Source of the DNA: Purshia tridentata
Taxonomy: Eukaryota; Streptophyta; Magnoliopsida; Rosales; Rosaceae
DNA: 64,000 nucleotides
Direction: 5' to 3'
Assembly (NCBI GenBank): GCA_003254885.1
Contig: QANT01003103.1
Coordinates: forward strand, 1-64,000
Positions 1 to 10,536 of the stretch are shown here, piece after piece. A model generated the notes under the pieces. That model made no database searches. It worked only from the letters and a program-made list of their open reading frames with translations, and was not told where the DNA came from. Position numbers and translations under genes: made by a program. How positions within the stretch are numbered: position 1 is the stretch's first letter; each line of letters begins with the position of its first letter.

Positions 1-398
1 AGGGAGGAAGAGAGAATTTTTTTTTTTTACTGCAGGGTAAAAAGTGAAAAAAATGAAAAAATGTTGAGAAAGTGGTTAACTTAGTAGCAAAGGGTGGTCG
101 GTATAGCCTGCGCATTCAGAGTCCTCGAGGAAAGGAAAAGCCCAACGGCCTCTAAAAGAGCGGGAGCCGAGAGGGCCGAGGCCCAGCCCAAGCGTGCAGT
201 TGGGGAGCAATTTTCTCTTCTGAATCGACTGTGCCAGTAACAGTTGAGTTTTACCAGTCGGTCCCGCTCTAAACAGATAAGATGTTTGTCAAAATTATCA
301 TATAGTCTCTTCTGCTCCTACAGCTGCTTCAGAAATTCCATGTTACAACTTCTTTCACACTTTAGCTTTGCTTTGAGCATTTTCAGAGGCACCCAGAA
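1..398 (+). other. 5' flank and leader of the PPR gene
   Basis: No coding sequence is supported here. The stretch just upstream of the ATG at 399 is T/C-rich and looks like a transcribed leader. The first 300 bases hold an A/G-rich block and a short GC-richer block around 120-200. I see no clear TATA box. Confidence 0.4.
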
Positions 399-3300
399 AT
401 GCCTCAAACCCTTTTCTTAAAGCCCCTCATTTCAGCTCCTTTGGATAATTGGAGGTTTGTTCAATTTCATTCCCTTTTGTTAAACCCCCTAAAACCCGTT
501 AAAAATTCTCTTTACATATGAGTATCTCTGTTTGATCTCAAATTCTGTGATTGCATTCAGTGCTCCGTTTGGTTACTCATAATGCTTAGTTCTGAGCTGT
601 AGTTTTACTTTGAAAGTGAGTATTTTTGTGTTCTTTGTGGGTATTGAGAAATAACAATGTGAATTTTTGTCTTTCAGTAAATTGAAAGCATGCACAAACT
701 CTGTAGGTGCCAATGTTAAGATGCGTGGAAGATTGGAGGTAGTTTGTATGGGCATGCTGTCACCCAGAAAGTTTTTGCGGAAAAGGAAGAAAGTAGAAGT
801 CTTTAAAGATGCTGCTGATGAAGCTGAGCAGAAGAACTGGAGGAGACTGATGAATGAAATTGAGGAGGCAGGTACTGCAGTTTCAGTGCTCAAAGGTGAA
901 AGGCTAAAAAACAAGAGTATTCCTAAGGATATTGTTCTTGGCACTTTGGTTAGATTCAAGCAACTGAAAAAGTGGAACCTTGTAAGCGAGGTATGTATTG
1001 TTCTGTGAGAAAAATTTGGATGCTTTTTGCAAAGTCAATTAATTACTTTTGAGGATGACAAGTTGTAGCCAAAAAGTGCATTAATCTATGTTGACAAACA
1101 TCATCCTTAGTTTATGTGGAGAAAAGGGTATTTTCTGAGTGCAATCCTTAGTATGGATAATTCAATTAGTGGAGCAGTTTCCTTGTAGGAATGGCTCAAA
1201 AGTTGGATCAGATAACTTTCTTAATTAATCATCTAGGGCATATTATAGGCAACCAATCAAATTGATTTCTTGGATAGGATATTCATTTGTTCTCGAGATC
1301 ATTTTATTAAGAATTAAACAACTGGTTTGTCCTGCTTTTGAGCTCATTACTGTTAGTGTTTGGTTTGCTTTGATGCTCAAAGTACTTGTTAGCTTATGTC
1401 CTTTGTCTTTTAGATTCTTGAATGGCTTCAGAGTCAGAACTGGTGGGACTTCAGCCAAATGGATTTCCTGATGCTTATAACAGCTTATGGAAAGCAAGGG
1501 AACTTCAACAGGGCTGAGAAAGTTTTAAGCCTAATGAATGAAAAGGGCTATGCACCAAGTGTAATATCCCACACTGCTATCATGGAAGCATATGGAAAAG
1601 GAGGCCGATATAACAATGCTGAAGCAATATTTAGAAGGATGCTGTCTTCAGGCCCTGAACCATCTGCTGTGACATATCAAATAATACTAAAGATATTTGT
1701 TGAGGTAATATTTGCCAACTAGATCTTCTTTTGACACCTTCTTTAGCCAACCTTGTGACTGTCCCCAAAACTGATTTTGAATTTTAACCATAAATTTTCT
1801 ATTTATTACTAAAATCATTTTGGTGACATTGAAAAATTAGTTCATTCATACACACACTTTCTACCTACCTCATCAGTGTAACTTGAAATACTGCAGGGAT
1901 GCAAGTTCAAGGAAGCTGAAGAAATTTTTGAGACCCTTTTAAATGAAGGAAAATCACCTCTAAAGCCAGACCAAAAGATGTTTCACATGATGATTTATAT
2001 GTTTAAGAAGGCTGGGAGTTATGAAAAAGCTCGTAAGATGTTCGCATTGATGGCTGAGAGAGGGGTTCAGCAATCCACAGTTACTTATAATAGCTTGATG
2101 TCATTTGAAACTAATTACAAGGAAGTTTCAAAGATTTATAACCAGGTAAAATTTGTGAAAATATCTGAGTTATTATTCATATAGCTGGGTAGAGCATGCT
2201 AAATAGTTCCTATTAGTGTATGCTTTTGAATTATGAAAGTATAAGCTTGAAGCAACAGTTGATTGATCTGTTGTTTTAAGAATCATTGGTTGGATTGCCA
2301 TCAGGATAGAAAAAGGGTCTTGCTGATCTAGAAATAGTATCAATAGTTTTATTGTTGAAGATTTTTAGTAAGAATCACTTCCGGACTTCTCTCCACTGGA
2401 TGCGTGCCAACTATGAAGTCTTTTCTAGTTGGACCTGTTTCATTCTGAGACTCTGGAGACAATTCATACTTTGAGAGGGATCAAGTCGTTATCATGTGTA
2501 TCTTTCAAAGGTTTCCCAGGCCTCAGAAGCAAGAGCTTTGTGGTTCAGTAGCCAAGCATGACCTAGATAATCTGTTTTGATCTAAATTTAAAATTGTTTG
2601 GAGGTGATGACAGGGCTTCTCCTTATCCATTGGTGGTGTTTTCCTTTAAGGGTGTACCCAGTTCATTCAACATACCATTCAAAGTATGCCTTTTGTTATT
2701 TCAGCCAGCTTTAACGATGATTTTACTTGGTTGACAAGCACACATAAAAGTTACTCATCATCATTCTATATCATTATATATAGAAGAGATTGCCCAAATA
2801 TAATGATCAAGAAGACTTACCCCTTCGCCATGCTTGTCAATTTGATTTGTTTTGCTGAAATTGGTACCAATTTCCCACCAGAAGTTCAAAGACCTTAATA
2901 TCTTTTCATGCTGCTCAAGTGATTTAATAATAAAATTCATCAGAAATTAAAGTACACTCCTAATGGCAGATGCAAAGAGCTGGTCTCCGACCTGATGTAG
3001 TGAGTTATGCCTTACTCATTAATGCTTATGGGAAAGCTAGAAGAGAGGAAGAAGCCTTGGCTGTTTTTGAGGAGATGCTTGATGCTGGTGTAAGGTATGT
3101 AACCTCAAAGCTACTTTTTCTTGTGATACAGGGAGCCCGGCGATTTAAAATTAATTAAGATAGGAAATGGTTCATATTTTTAGTTCAACTTGTTTAATTC
3201 AAGCTCGCTAAACTCAATGAAGCTGACATGGTCAATTGGTTCCTCTGCTTGTGTTTTGCATACTTGATAGCAAATAAATGAATTTTGAAGTTGATGTGTC

Positions 3301-4542
3301 ATCTTCTACTTCTTTCAATCTGAAAAGTGACCAAAATTTACTTTTTTAAAACTCTTGATGTCAATTCCTTACCATTGATGAATCTATTTTCTCTTTTGCA
3401 GACCAACCCGCAAAGCTTATAACATTTTACTTGACGCATTTGCAGTATCAGGAATGGTGGACCAAGCTCGGACTGTTTTTAAAAGCATGAGAAGGGACAG
3501 GTATACTCTGATATTAGTTGCTATATTCATGATGATTATGCTATATTCTGTGATGAGGTGCACTTACCAAAACTTATATTAGTTGCCATTCCTCTCACTT
3601 TGCCCCCTCACTGAAACTCTTCATATGTATTTGTATGAAATACCTAGGCCATGAAGGGTTTTTATATTTCTACTCATGTCTGCTAGAACCAAGGATTGTA
3701 AGGTAGTTTACCGTTATTAGTCTCAATTATTGCAAGTCAGCAAGAGTATGGTCCACTGGCACAATAACAAAAGACTTACATATCTAGATGGAAAATAATG
3801 AATAGGAGGTTACAAATAGTCATATTTATAAAGTAGTGTCTAAAAATTGACTCTCTATGATCTGGATAGTGACCTCTCTAAATTTTTTGTTTTTTTTGTT
3901 TTCTTTTTCAGGTATAACCCAGATATTTGTTCTTATACAACTATGTTATCAGCTTATGTAAACGCATCTGACATGGAGGGTGCTGAAAAATTCTTCATAA
4001 GACTAAAACAGGATGCATTTAAACCCAATGTCGTCACTTATGGGACCTTAATCAAAGGGTATGCTAAGACGAATAACATTGAAAAGATGATGGAGAAATA
4101 TGAGGAAATGCAGGCATGTGGTGTCACACCAAATCAAACGATCTTGACAACAATCATGGATGCATATGGCAAGAACAGAGATTTTGGCAGTGCTGTTGTT
4201 TGGTACAAGGAAATGGCATCCTGTAGGCTTCCGCCTGATCAGAAAGCAAAAAATATCCTTTTATCTTTGGCAAAAACAGCAGAAGAACAAAAGGTAGCTA
4301 ACCAACTTGTAGGAAATGAACAAGGAGTTAGTAGGTTTTCAATATCTGTTGAGGAGAATGTTGATGAGGACAACAACGAAGATGAGGATGAGGATGACAA
4401 CAATGATGAAAATTATGATGATGAAATCGATGGTCCTTCAGTGGTCGCACCATCATATGGTCAACAAAAACATGAACTGAATTATTTTAACGGTGATATT
4501 GAAAAAAACCTTGAGGGCTTACTTACTGTGGCTGATTTGTAA
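399..4542 (+). CDS. Pentatricopeptide repeat protein, At3g59040-like (P class)
   Basis: Seven coding exons: 399-454, 678-990, 1414-1704, 1897-2145, 2970-3094, 3402-3500 and 3912-4542. They join in phase to 587 aa, near the length of Arabidopsis At3g59040. After a short N-terminus that could be an organelle transit region come a basic stretch (RKFLRKRKK) and then about ten P-type PPR motifs, seen as repeated patterns such as VTYNSLM, VSYALLINAYGK and VTYGTLIKGYAK. These helical repeats bind single-stranded RNA in chloroplasts or mitochondria; the Arabidopsis homologue is reported as a chloroplast protein. The C-terminus has a strongly acidic Asp/Glu/Asn tract (4353-4425) outside the repeats. 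Intron 4 is the longest (824 bp). The start at 399 is chosen because exon 1 splices in frame to exon 2 (AG|T). Its 3' end faces the first TT12-like gene. Confidence 0.9.
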
Positions 4543-5176
4543 AGTTGGGATCTTCAATTTTGTGGTATAGTCACATTACTCAGCCTTGATTTTTTATTCA
4601 GCAAGATCAGTTAAGAGTTACCGGGACATTCCACACCACCTTAGTGGCATTTTAAGCAAGCCGACTTTATTATTATTATTTTTTATCTTTTGATTGTCTT
4701 CTGAACCAAATTGACTCAGTACTGGGGCCAATTCAACACCACACATATGCCATTCAAGTTGGCGGCGCTACTCAATTATGTCTAGTGTGGGTTACTCTCA
4801 TTTCCTTTCAGCAAAAGCAAGGTAGCCTGGGGGCTAATAGATTCAGGTGGTTGAGAATTTCATCTTGGAAAAAGTTTGATTCTCAATTTCTCATCCTCTC
4901 CTCTTTTGAATTGCCAAGAAAAAAGTAGCAAGGTAGTTCTGAATGAAATATTAGCCTTGAATAGTTTGTATGCTCCATTTTGTTATAAAAAATAATATGG
5001 GTTTCCTCTTAAATCATCAAAATTGGCAACATCTGACTGGTTCTATACAGAGTTAGAAACAAACGTATAGGCCAATTCTCGTTGACCATGGCATGTCAAA
5101 ACAGAGGATTATACTACATGAAACGCTGGTGAACTGGAACTTTGAACTTTGAACTCCGAACACCCCTTTCGTAGCC
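4543..5176. other. Convergent intergenic region, PPR 3' end to TT12-like copy A 3' end
   Basis: AT-rich sequence holding the 3' UTRs of two converging genes. A short TTA/ATT run lies near 4668-4690. No open reading frame or mobile element is evident. Confidence 0.5.
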
Positions 5177-7611
5177 TTATACATCGGGTACCAAGTCCGA
5201 GCTCAAGTTTTCTGCACTTGCAGATCTCTTCAACCGTTCAGCCGCTTTCACAACCTACCCAAAAAAAAAAAAAAAGCATTATCATTGGTGACAACTTGGC
5301 CAAATGCAATTCATGTCTACTACATACTCGCATGGGTAAGAGAGTATCTTCAAAATTTAAATTACCTCAGCATTCCAATTTGTTCTGGCAGTGAGAATAA
5401 TTAGAGTTACTGTCTGTAAAAAAACTCCAATAATCATCCCCCACCAAATTCCCTGAAAAAAAGGCCAAAAATGCATCAAGTTCTGTCATACACAATCACA
5501 AAGAAATAACTTTACTGATGAAAGTGAGGGAAAGATTCAACGTACTGCTACTCCCATGCTAGTTTTGAAGCCAAGAACACATCCGATAGGAAGACCAATG
5601 ATGTAGTAACAAGTGAGGTTAACATAAGCCACAACAGCTTGCCATCCACTCCCAATTGCCACACCTAAAATGAGAAATCATGCCCATCATTGTGTGAAGA
5701 CCTGGTTTTTTCATCTACTGTTTCTACCATATATCACTACCTGAGAGTATAGGTTGAATGCCATTCAAGAAAACAGAGATAGCTAGCAATGGAGTCAAGT
5801 CAGACACTGCATCAATGACATCGGTATCACTTGTAAATAGCTTGCTTAATCCAACTCGGCAGCCCAATACGATTGCACTGAAGATTATGCTAATTAGGAT
5901 GCTGGTCCCGTTCACGACAAACACTGAAAATTTGGCAACCTTTGCATGACCAGCTCCTAGCTCATTACTGACTCGAACACTGCATTAGCCAAATTTTACT
6001 GTCATTCGAAAAATTCCAATACTTGTTTGCACATTTGCACTAGAATACATAAGACGAGCAAATGAAGAATAAAACTCTTGAAGGTTATCTTATTTGTCAC
6101 AAACCTGGCTGCTGCACTTAGGCCTAACATAAACTGCATGTCCCAGTTCAAGTAATTCATGCTGGAATGATATCACATCAGAACATGTAAAGTTAGATAA
6201 CAATGTGAGTTGAATAATTGATCAAGTAGGCTGATAAAAATGAAAGGGTAAATGATTGCTTTATGAAAAAGACATACCAAATAGAAATGGAGTCGAGCGC
6301 TATTGTAGGGTTGGAAAGGAGCCCTGATATAAGCACCAGCCCTTGGTTGTACCATATCTCCAAACTACATTAATGCATGATCAAGCTCAACAATTATTTT
6401 AAAGGAAAAGTAAATGTTTGTATGTGACAGGTACAGAAAAGAAAGGGGAGGACAGGGTTAAAATGTTACACATACCACAGCATGATAGCAGAGGCAAGAG
6501 TTAGCTTGAAATAAGGCCAAATTCCCCTGAAGGCTTTCCAAGAGAAGCCAGTCCAAGTTTCCTTGCACCTAGGGCTTAGAAGAATGTAAAGCCCATAAGT
6601 AATGACAAGCAGCCACCAAGATAAGCTCAGTGTGAGAGCAGCACCCAGTAGGCCATAATCCACAACATAGACCACCAACCAAGTGAGAAGGATGTGTAGG
6701 AGGAAAACTCCAACAGACATGTATGCCAAAGGGTTTACTATGTTCTGTGCTTGAAGAAACCTCTGCTGGGGGCAGTTTATTGCAAATGCATAGAGTTGAG
6801 GGATAATGCCCCTGGCAAAGACTTGGCCCTGCTCTGCTATGCTTTCTGATTGCCCCATTGCTATGAGGATTGGACCTGACCACCAGTAGATGAATGTGAG
6901 GAGGACGGCTGCTCCCAAGTGCAAGATGATTGCTCGTTGGCATATGATGCCCATTGCTGGCAAGTGTTTGGCTCCATATGCTTGCCCACACACAGTTTGC
7001 ACAGCACTGGCCATTCCCAACTATGAATTCAAAGAAAGCAATTAGGCCATACATTCAAAGCAGAGTCATGTCAGGCCCTTGATTAACAAGTAATTTTCTC
7101 TTGTTAATTAGATATCTAACATGTTGCCAGATTGTGAATTTAGACCATACATTCAAACCAGAGTGATCAATGGTCTAAATTCAATCCGACAACATAATAG
7201 GTATATTTGGACTTACCTATAAGTACTAATTCAAACACAAAAGCATAGAGAAGAAATTCTGCTACATGAATTAACAGGTACATTTGGATAGATAAATACC
7301 ATAATTCCATAAGCAAGACCCTGAATTCCCACACTAGCAATAGAGGCTCCAGCAAGCTCCAAGGCACTTAAATGCCCACAAAACATAAGAGTGACAAAGC
7401 TAAGCATGTAATTGGCTATGGAAACAATGATAGATGAGCCAGATAAAAGCCAGAGGAGCCTTGACTCCCATGCCACCAGTCTAGGCCACCATCGAAGTTC
7501 CACTGGCCGTTGCTCCAGAAACTCTTCAATTGCTGCGGATGACAAGTCCGGGATGCGGGAATGTGAGTCAAGTCCGAGTAGCAGCGGCTGGTACTCCGAT
7601 GTCGTCCCCAT
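5177..7611 (-). CDS. TT12: TT12/DTX41-like MATE flavonoid transporter, copy A
   Basis: Eight exons in transcript order: 7611-7300, 7020-6476, 6364-6278, 6161-6105, 5979-5741, 5664-5546, 5452-5366 and 5254-5177, giving 507 aa, the usual MATE length. The protein reads like Arabidopsis TT12 along its length: an N-terminal EYQPLLL, an IEEFL and RWWPRL segment, then MATE helices with [28 protein letters not shown] and [18 protein letters not shown]12 is a tonoplast proton antiporter that moves glycosylated flavan-3-ols and anthocyanins into the vacuole, supplying proanthocyanidin synthesis in seed coat. This copy lies next to the PPR gene and keeps TT12 residues that copy B lost (exon 3 WYNQG, exon 4 LNWDMQF), so it is the best candidate for the positional orthologue. 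The ATG at 7611 is the first in frame; upstream codons have no ATG. A TATA box lies about 85 bp upstream. Actual substrate is inferred from family. Confidence 0.92.
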
Positions 7612-7692
7612 CGTTATCTCTGCCGGCCGTGCCACCGTGACCAGTTGATAAAAAATGTGAGTGTGACTTGGAGGAAGCAGAGTGAGTGAATA

Positions 7693-7700
7693 TATTTATA
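7693..7700 (-). promoter_or_regulatory. Putative TATA box of TT12-like copy A
   Basis: On the minus strand the sequence reads TATAAATA, about 85 bp upstream of the ATG at 7611. The same octamer sits at matching distance in copies B and D. Confidence 0.55.
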
Positions 7701-7789
7701 TGATGATACATGTTGATACAAGAACATATAAGGGGAAGTAGAAAACTATAAGGTCTAACTACCATTCCAATTATTAGGTACCCACCAGT

Positions 7790-9870
7790 TTATTCATGTG
7801 CTACATTAACAAAAGAACTTTAGCTACAACAACTAACCTATTTTCCTTTACAAATTTTACACCAAACCATTTATGTTTCCAAGTCAAATGAAACATTCGA
7901 AGCAGTGCATTGTTATAATTACTAATACCAAGTGGAAGATGTCGCTTGTCAGTTCCCAGTGACATAGCTTTTGGGGCCCATTTCATTTTCTGTACTCTTT
8001 CGTAGTTGTATATTGTTTGATTTTGGAGAGGACTGAGAAGCACCTGACCAAGAAAATTAAGATGTTTCTATTCTGGGTAGGTTAGGTAAACACGTGTACC
8101 TAATAGGTCAGCAGCATTTTGGTATTTTAATGAAGAATTGTGATATGTGTTTTATTAGCAATCAATAATTGTGATTAGGGATTTAAAAGGAGCGGTTATT
8201 ATAGATAAATTTTTTATAAATAGAATAATGCTAGAGAGAGTATATATATATTTTTTTAATAAAATGTTTATACATTTTAGTACCACTTGTGATATTATTT
8301 CTCTAATTGCGTTCAGTGGTTCACAAGTCAGGGGACATGAAAAGAACTCAAAAATTCTTTTCTTCCTCAGCATACTATACAAAATATGGGTTGCCAGAGG
8401 AAGGTTGTTCAGTATTTAGCTTATGCTGCTATGCACGTGACTGCTAACGATTCTAGGATTCTTGAAGAATATCCCAATTGGAGGTAGATTCTCAGAACCT
8501 AGTATTAGTATGAATATATATATATATATATATATATATCAGCCTACCCATATCAGGAAACTTAATTCCCACTAAATTTTTTCTCTTGATATCATTAATT
8601 TTGTGTGTGTGTGTGTGTAGAAGATGGACTTTATCTAACTAGTTAAGATCGGACTCTTAATATATATCATTACATAAGGTGGCTTATCCAAATTCATAGT
8701 GAAGACCATGTGTCCTTATATGTTGTCGGCAGCAGATGAAGAGGTGTAGCAAATACCTCTTCCCAAGTCACACAGAGGACCAGATGATAGAAGGAGAAGA
8801 AAGGAGTCTTGGGGTGTTCATTTTTTGGGGGGATTTTCTGTCATGTGTATATAAAAGAGAAGGAACAAGTATAGTTGATAGAGTTGCATCTAGTGGCATG
8901 GGAAGAGCCATATTGTCTTAATGCCGTGGGTTTTGAGAGAGAGAGAGATGCTAAATATGGTAGTGATCAAGAAATTATAGCAAAATCCTCACTGTTGATT
9001 GCCTAATTTTCTCTTAAGGTGAGTTCTTTTGATTCCTCTAAAATTTTATATTATTTGACTTCTCTTTTGCTGGAGCTATAACATACAGTTCAATAATAAA
9101 TTCATCTGAGGTTTATATATGTAATTGTCCAAGCAACTCTCATCATCCCAAATGTCTTATATTTATATGCTAATTAAGTATAATTTCTGAATTTTATTTC
9201 ATAGTATATACGAGCTTATTAATCATTGGGTTTTGTTGATTGAGTTTCTTTTTATGAATCAGATCTTATGATTCCAAATTGTCTTTGAATTCCCTGTTAT
9301 ATCTCTGAGTGTAGAATATAGTGTAAATTAACTGGTTTAAAGATGTTGGACTAGTTTGAGTTGTATATACATATATATACATGCACCTTCAAGTGTGGGA
9401 TTCCACATTTAAGTTTATTTGTAGAATGCCTCATAGGCCCACTACACATTGTATTTTGATAATCGGAGCTGTTTATTTTTATTTTATTTTTTTATTTTTT
9501 TTTCATTGAAGGATCGTGCTTGCAAAAAATTAGATTAATCAGAGACTATTTGACCGTTGATTAAATGATTACAATTTCAAGTGTTTATCGAAATATTTTG
9601 TTCGTCTATTTATTTGATCAAAGTTTGATAGCTTAATAGTTTTTAATTTGCTTAATTTTTTGCAAAGATGATCTTTGAATATAGACTTAAAAAATAGACG
9701 GTTCGAATCGTTTAAATACCCTATGGAATGGGCCCCCATGAGAAATCTCATAAATATGGAATTCCACACTTGAAGGGGCCTATATACATATATGCGGGGT
9801 ATTTTGGTTGTAAAATCAACTATTTGGGTTGGGTTGTAAGTAAAAGTGAAATTCTTTATTGGAAAATGTA
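7790..9870. repeat. Duplicated upstream block of the TT12 array (first copy)
   Basis: Sequence upstream of copy A recurs upstream of the other copies. Pieces at 7790-8215 resemble 14205-14410, 17990-18240 and, more weakly, 22685-22930. Pieces at 8680-8775, 8930-9010 and 9180-9340 resemble 14600-15070, and 9783-9860 resembles 15110-15190. The duplication unit therefore extended far beyond the genes. A simple TA repeat at 8513-8539 and a GT repeat at 8602-8618 lie inside. The long shared motifs (for example ATCATTGGGTTTTGTTG) do not code for protein in any frame I could follow. Confidence 0.65.
9383..9780. mobile_element. MITE, 398 bp, terminal inverted repeats and 9-bp target duplication
   Basis: The ends read GCACCTTCAAGTGTGGGATT and, on the opposite strand, GGCCCCTTCAAGTGTGGAAT, an imperfect terminal inverted repeat of about 25-30 bp. 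It is flanked on both sides by TATATACAT (9374-9382 and 9781-9789). The duplicated block at about 15100-15130 lacks the element, so it is an empty-site reference. A 9-bp duplication is typical of Mutator-like elements. No transposase is present, so it is non-autonomous. Confidence 0.8.
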
Positions 9871-9893
9871 TCTGTGTAGTCAACTACCTTGTT

Positions 9894-9921
9894 GATATAT
9901 ATATATATATATATATATATA
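9894..9921. repeat. TA dinucleotide microsatellite
   Basis: About 14 uninterrupted AT units. It directly precedes sequence beginning GGCCTATTCAAGTGTGAATG, which resembles the end of the neighbouring MITE family. Confidence 0.85.
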
Positions 9922-10248
9922 GGCCTATTCAAGTGTGAATGTCTACACATCTGCATCTTTTGTCAAGCACTCAATAGTGCATAATTTTGCAGCTACCACC
10001 GAGCGCTTGGAGCTAGTTTGTCTACGGTCATTTTATAATTTAACTCAGGAATTTTGGGCTCCTAAACCCTAATATAACGCTTCCACCAAGCCTATTCTAT
10101 ACTCTAGGAGGGATGAGGTGAGAAAATGAGGAATTACCCTAAGAAAAATCGAGAAAGGAAGCTTGATTGTTTGTTAAAATGACTCCGCCGAGCGCTTAGC
10201 AAAGCCACCAAGGGCTTGACATCAAGTGCACATGTTCGTTGGTGCATA

Positions 10249-10401
10249 CTAGAGAGGACATCCGCAGATTTTTGCGTATGTGAACAAAGCGTTGACACAG
10301 TGCCGATATGGTGTCGACAAAGTCGAGATGTGCTGCACCCAGTTCATGTCGTCACTTTGTCTGCATCCACAAATTTTGAAATTTGTAGATGTCCTCTCTA
10401 G
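10249..10401. mobile_element. Palindromic MITE-like element, about 153 bp
   Basis: The left end (CTAGAGAGGACATC) and the right end (GATGTCCTCTCTAG) are perfect inverted repeats, and the inner sequence continues the symmetry imperfectly (GCAGATTTTTGC against CACAAATTTTG). Both strands carry short, similar-looking open frames that are products of this symmetry and not genes. A clear target duplication was not found, so the exact ends are uncertain. Confidence 0.6.
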
Positions 10402-10536
10402 AGAAGGACTATAATTTTTTGCACATGTCAGATGACCAAACAATTATCGATTTAACTGATTTTTTTACAGAGATAACCCTTGAGGAGGAAACTAAAAAAT
10501 ATCTAGATAACCCTTCAAAGCACCACCTTCGTAGCC

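Noticed and set aside
667-677. Possible start of the PPR protein inside exon 2
   Set aside because: Bases before 678 are intron; exon 1 at 399-454 joins in phase.
10216-10443. Two opposed small open frames with similar peptides
   Set aside because: Their similarity comes from the palindromic element at 10249-10401.
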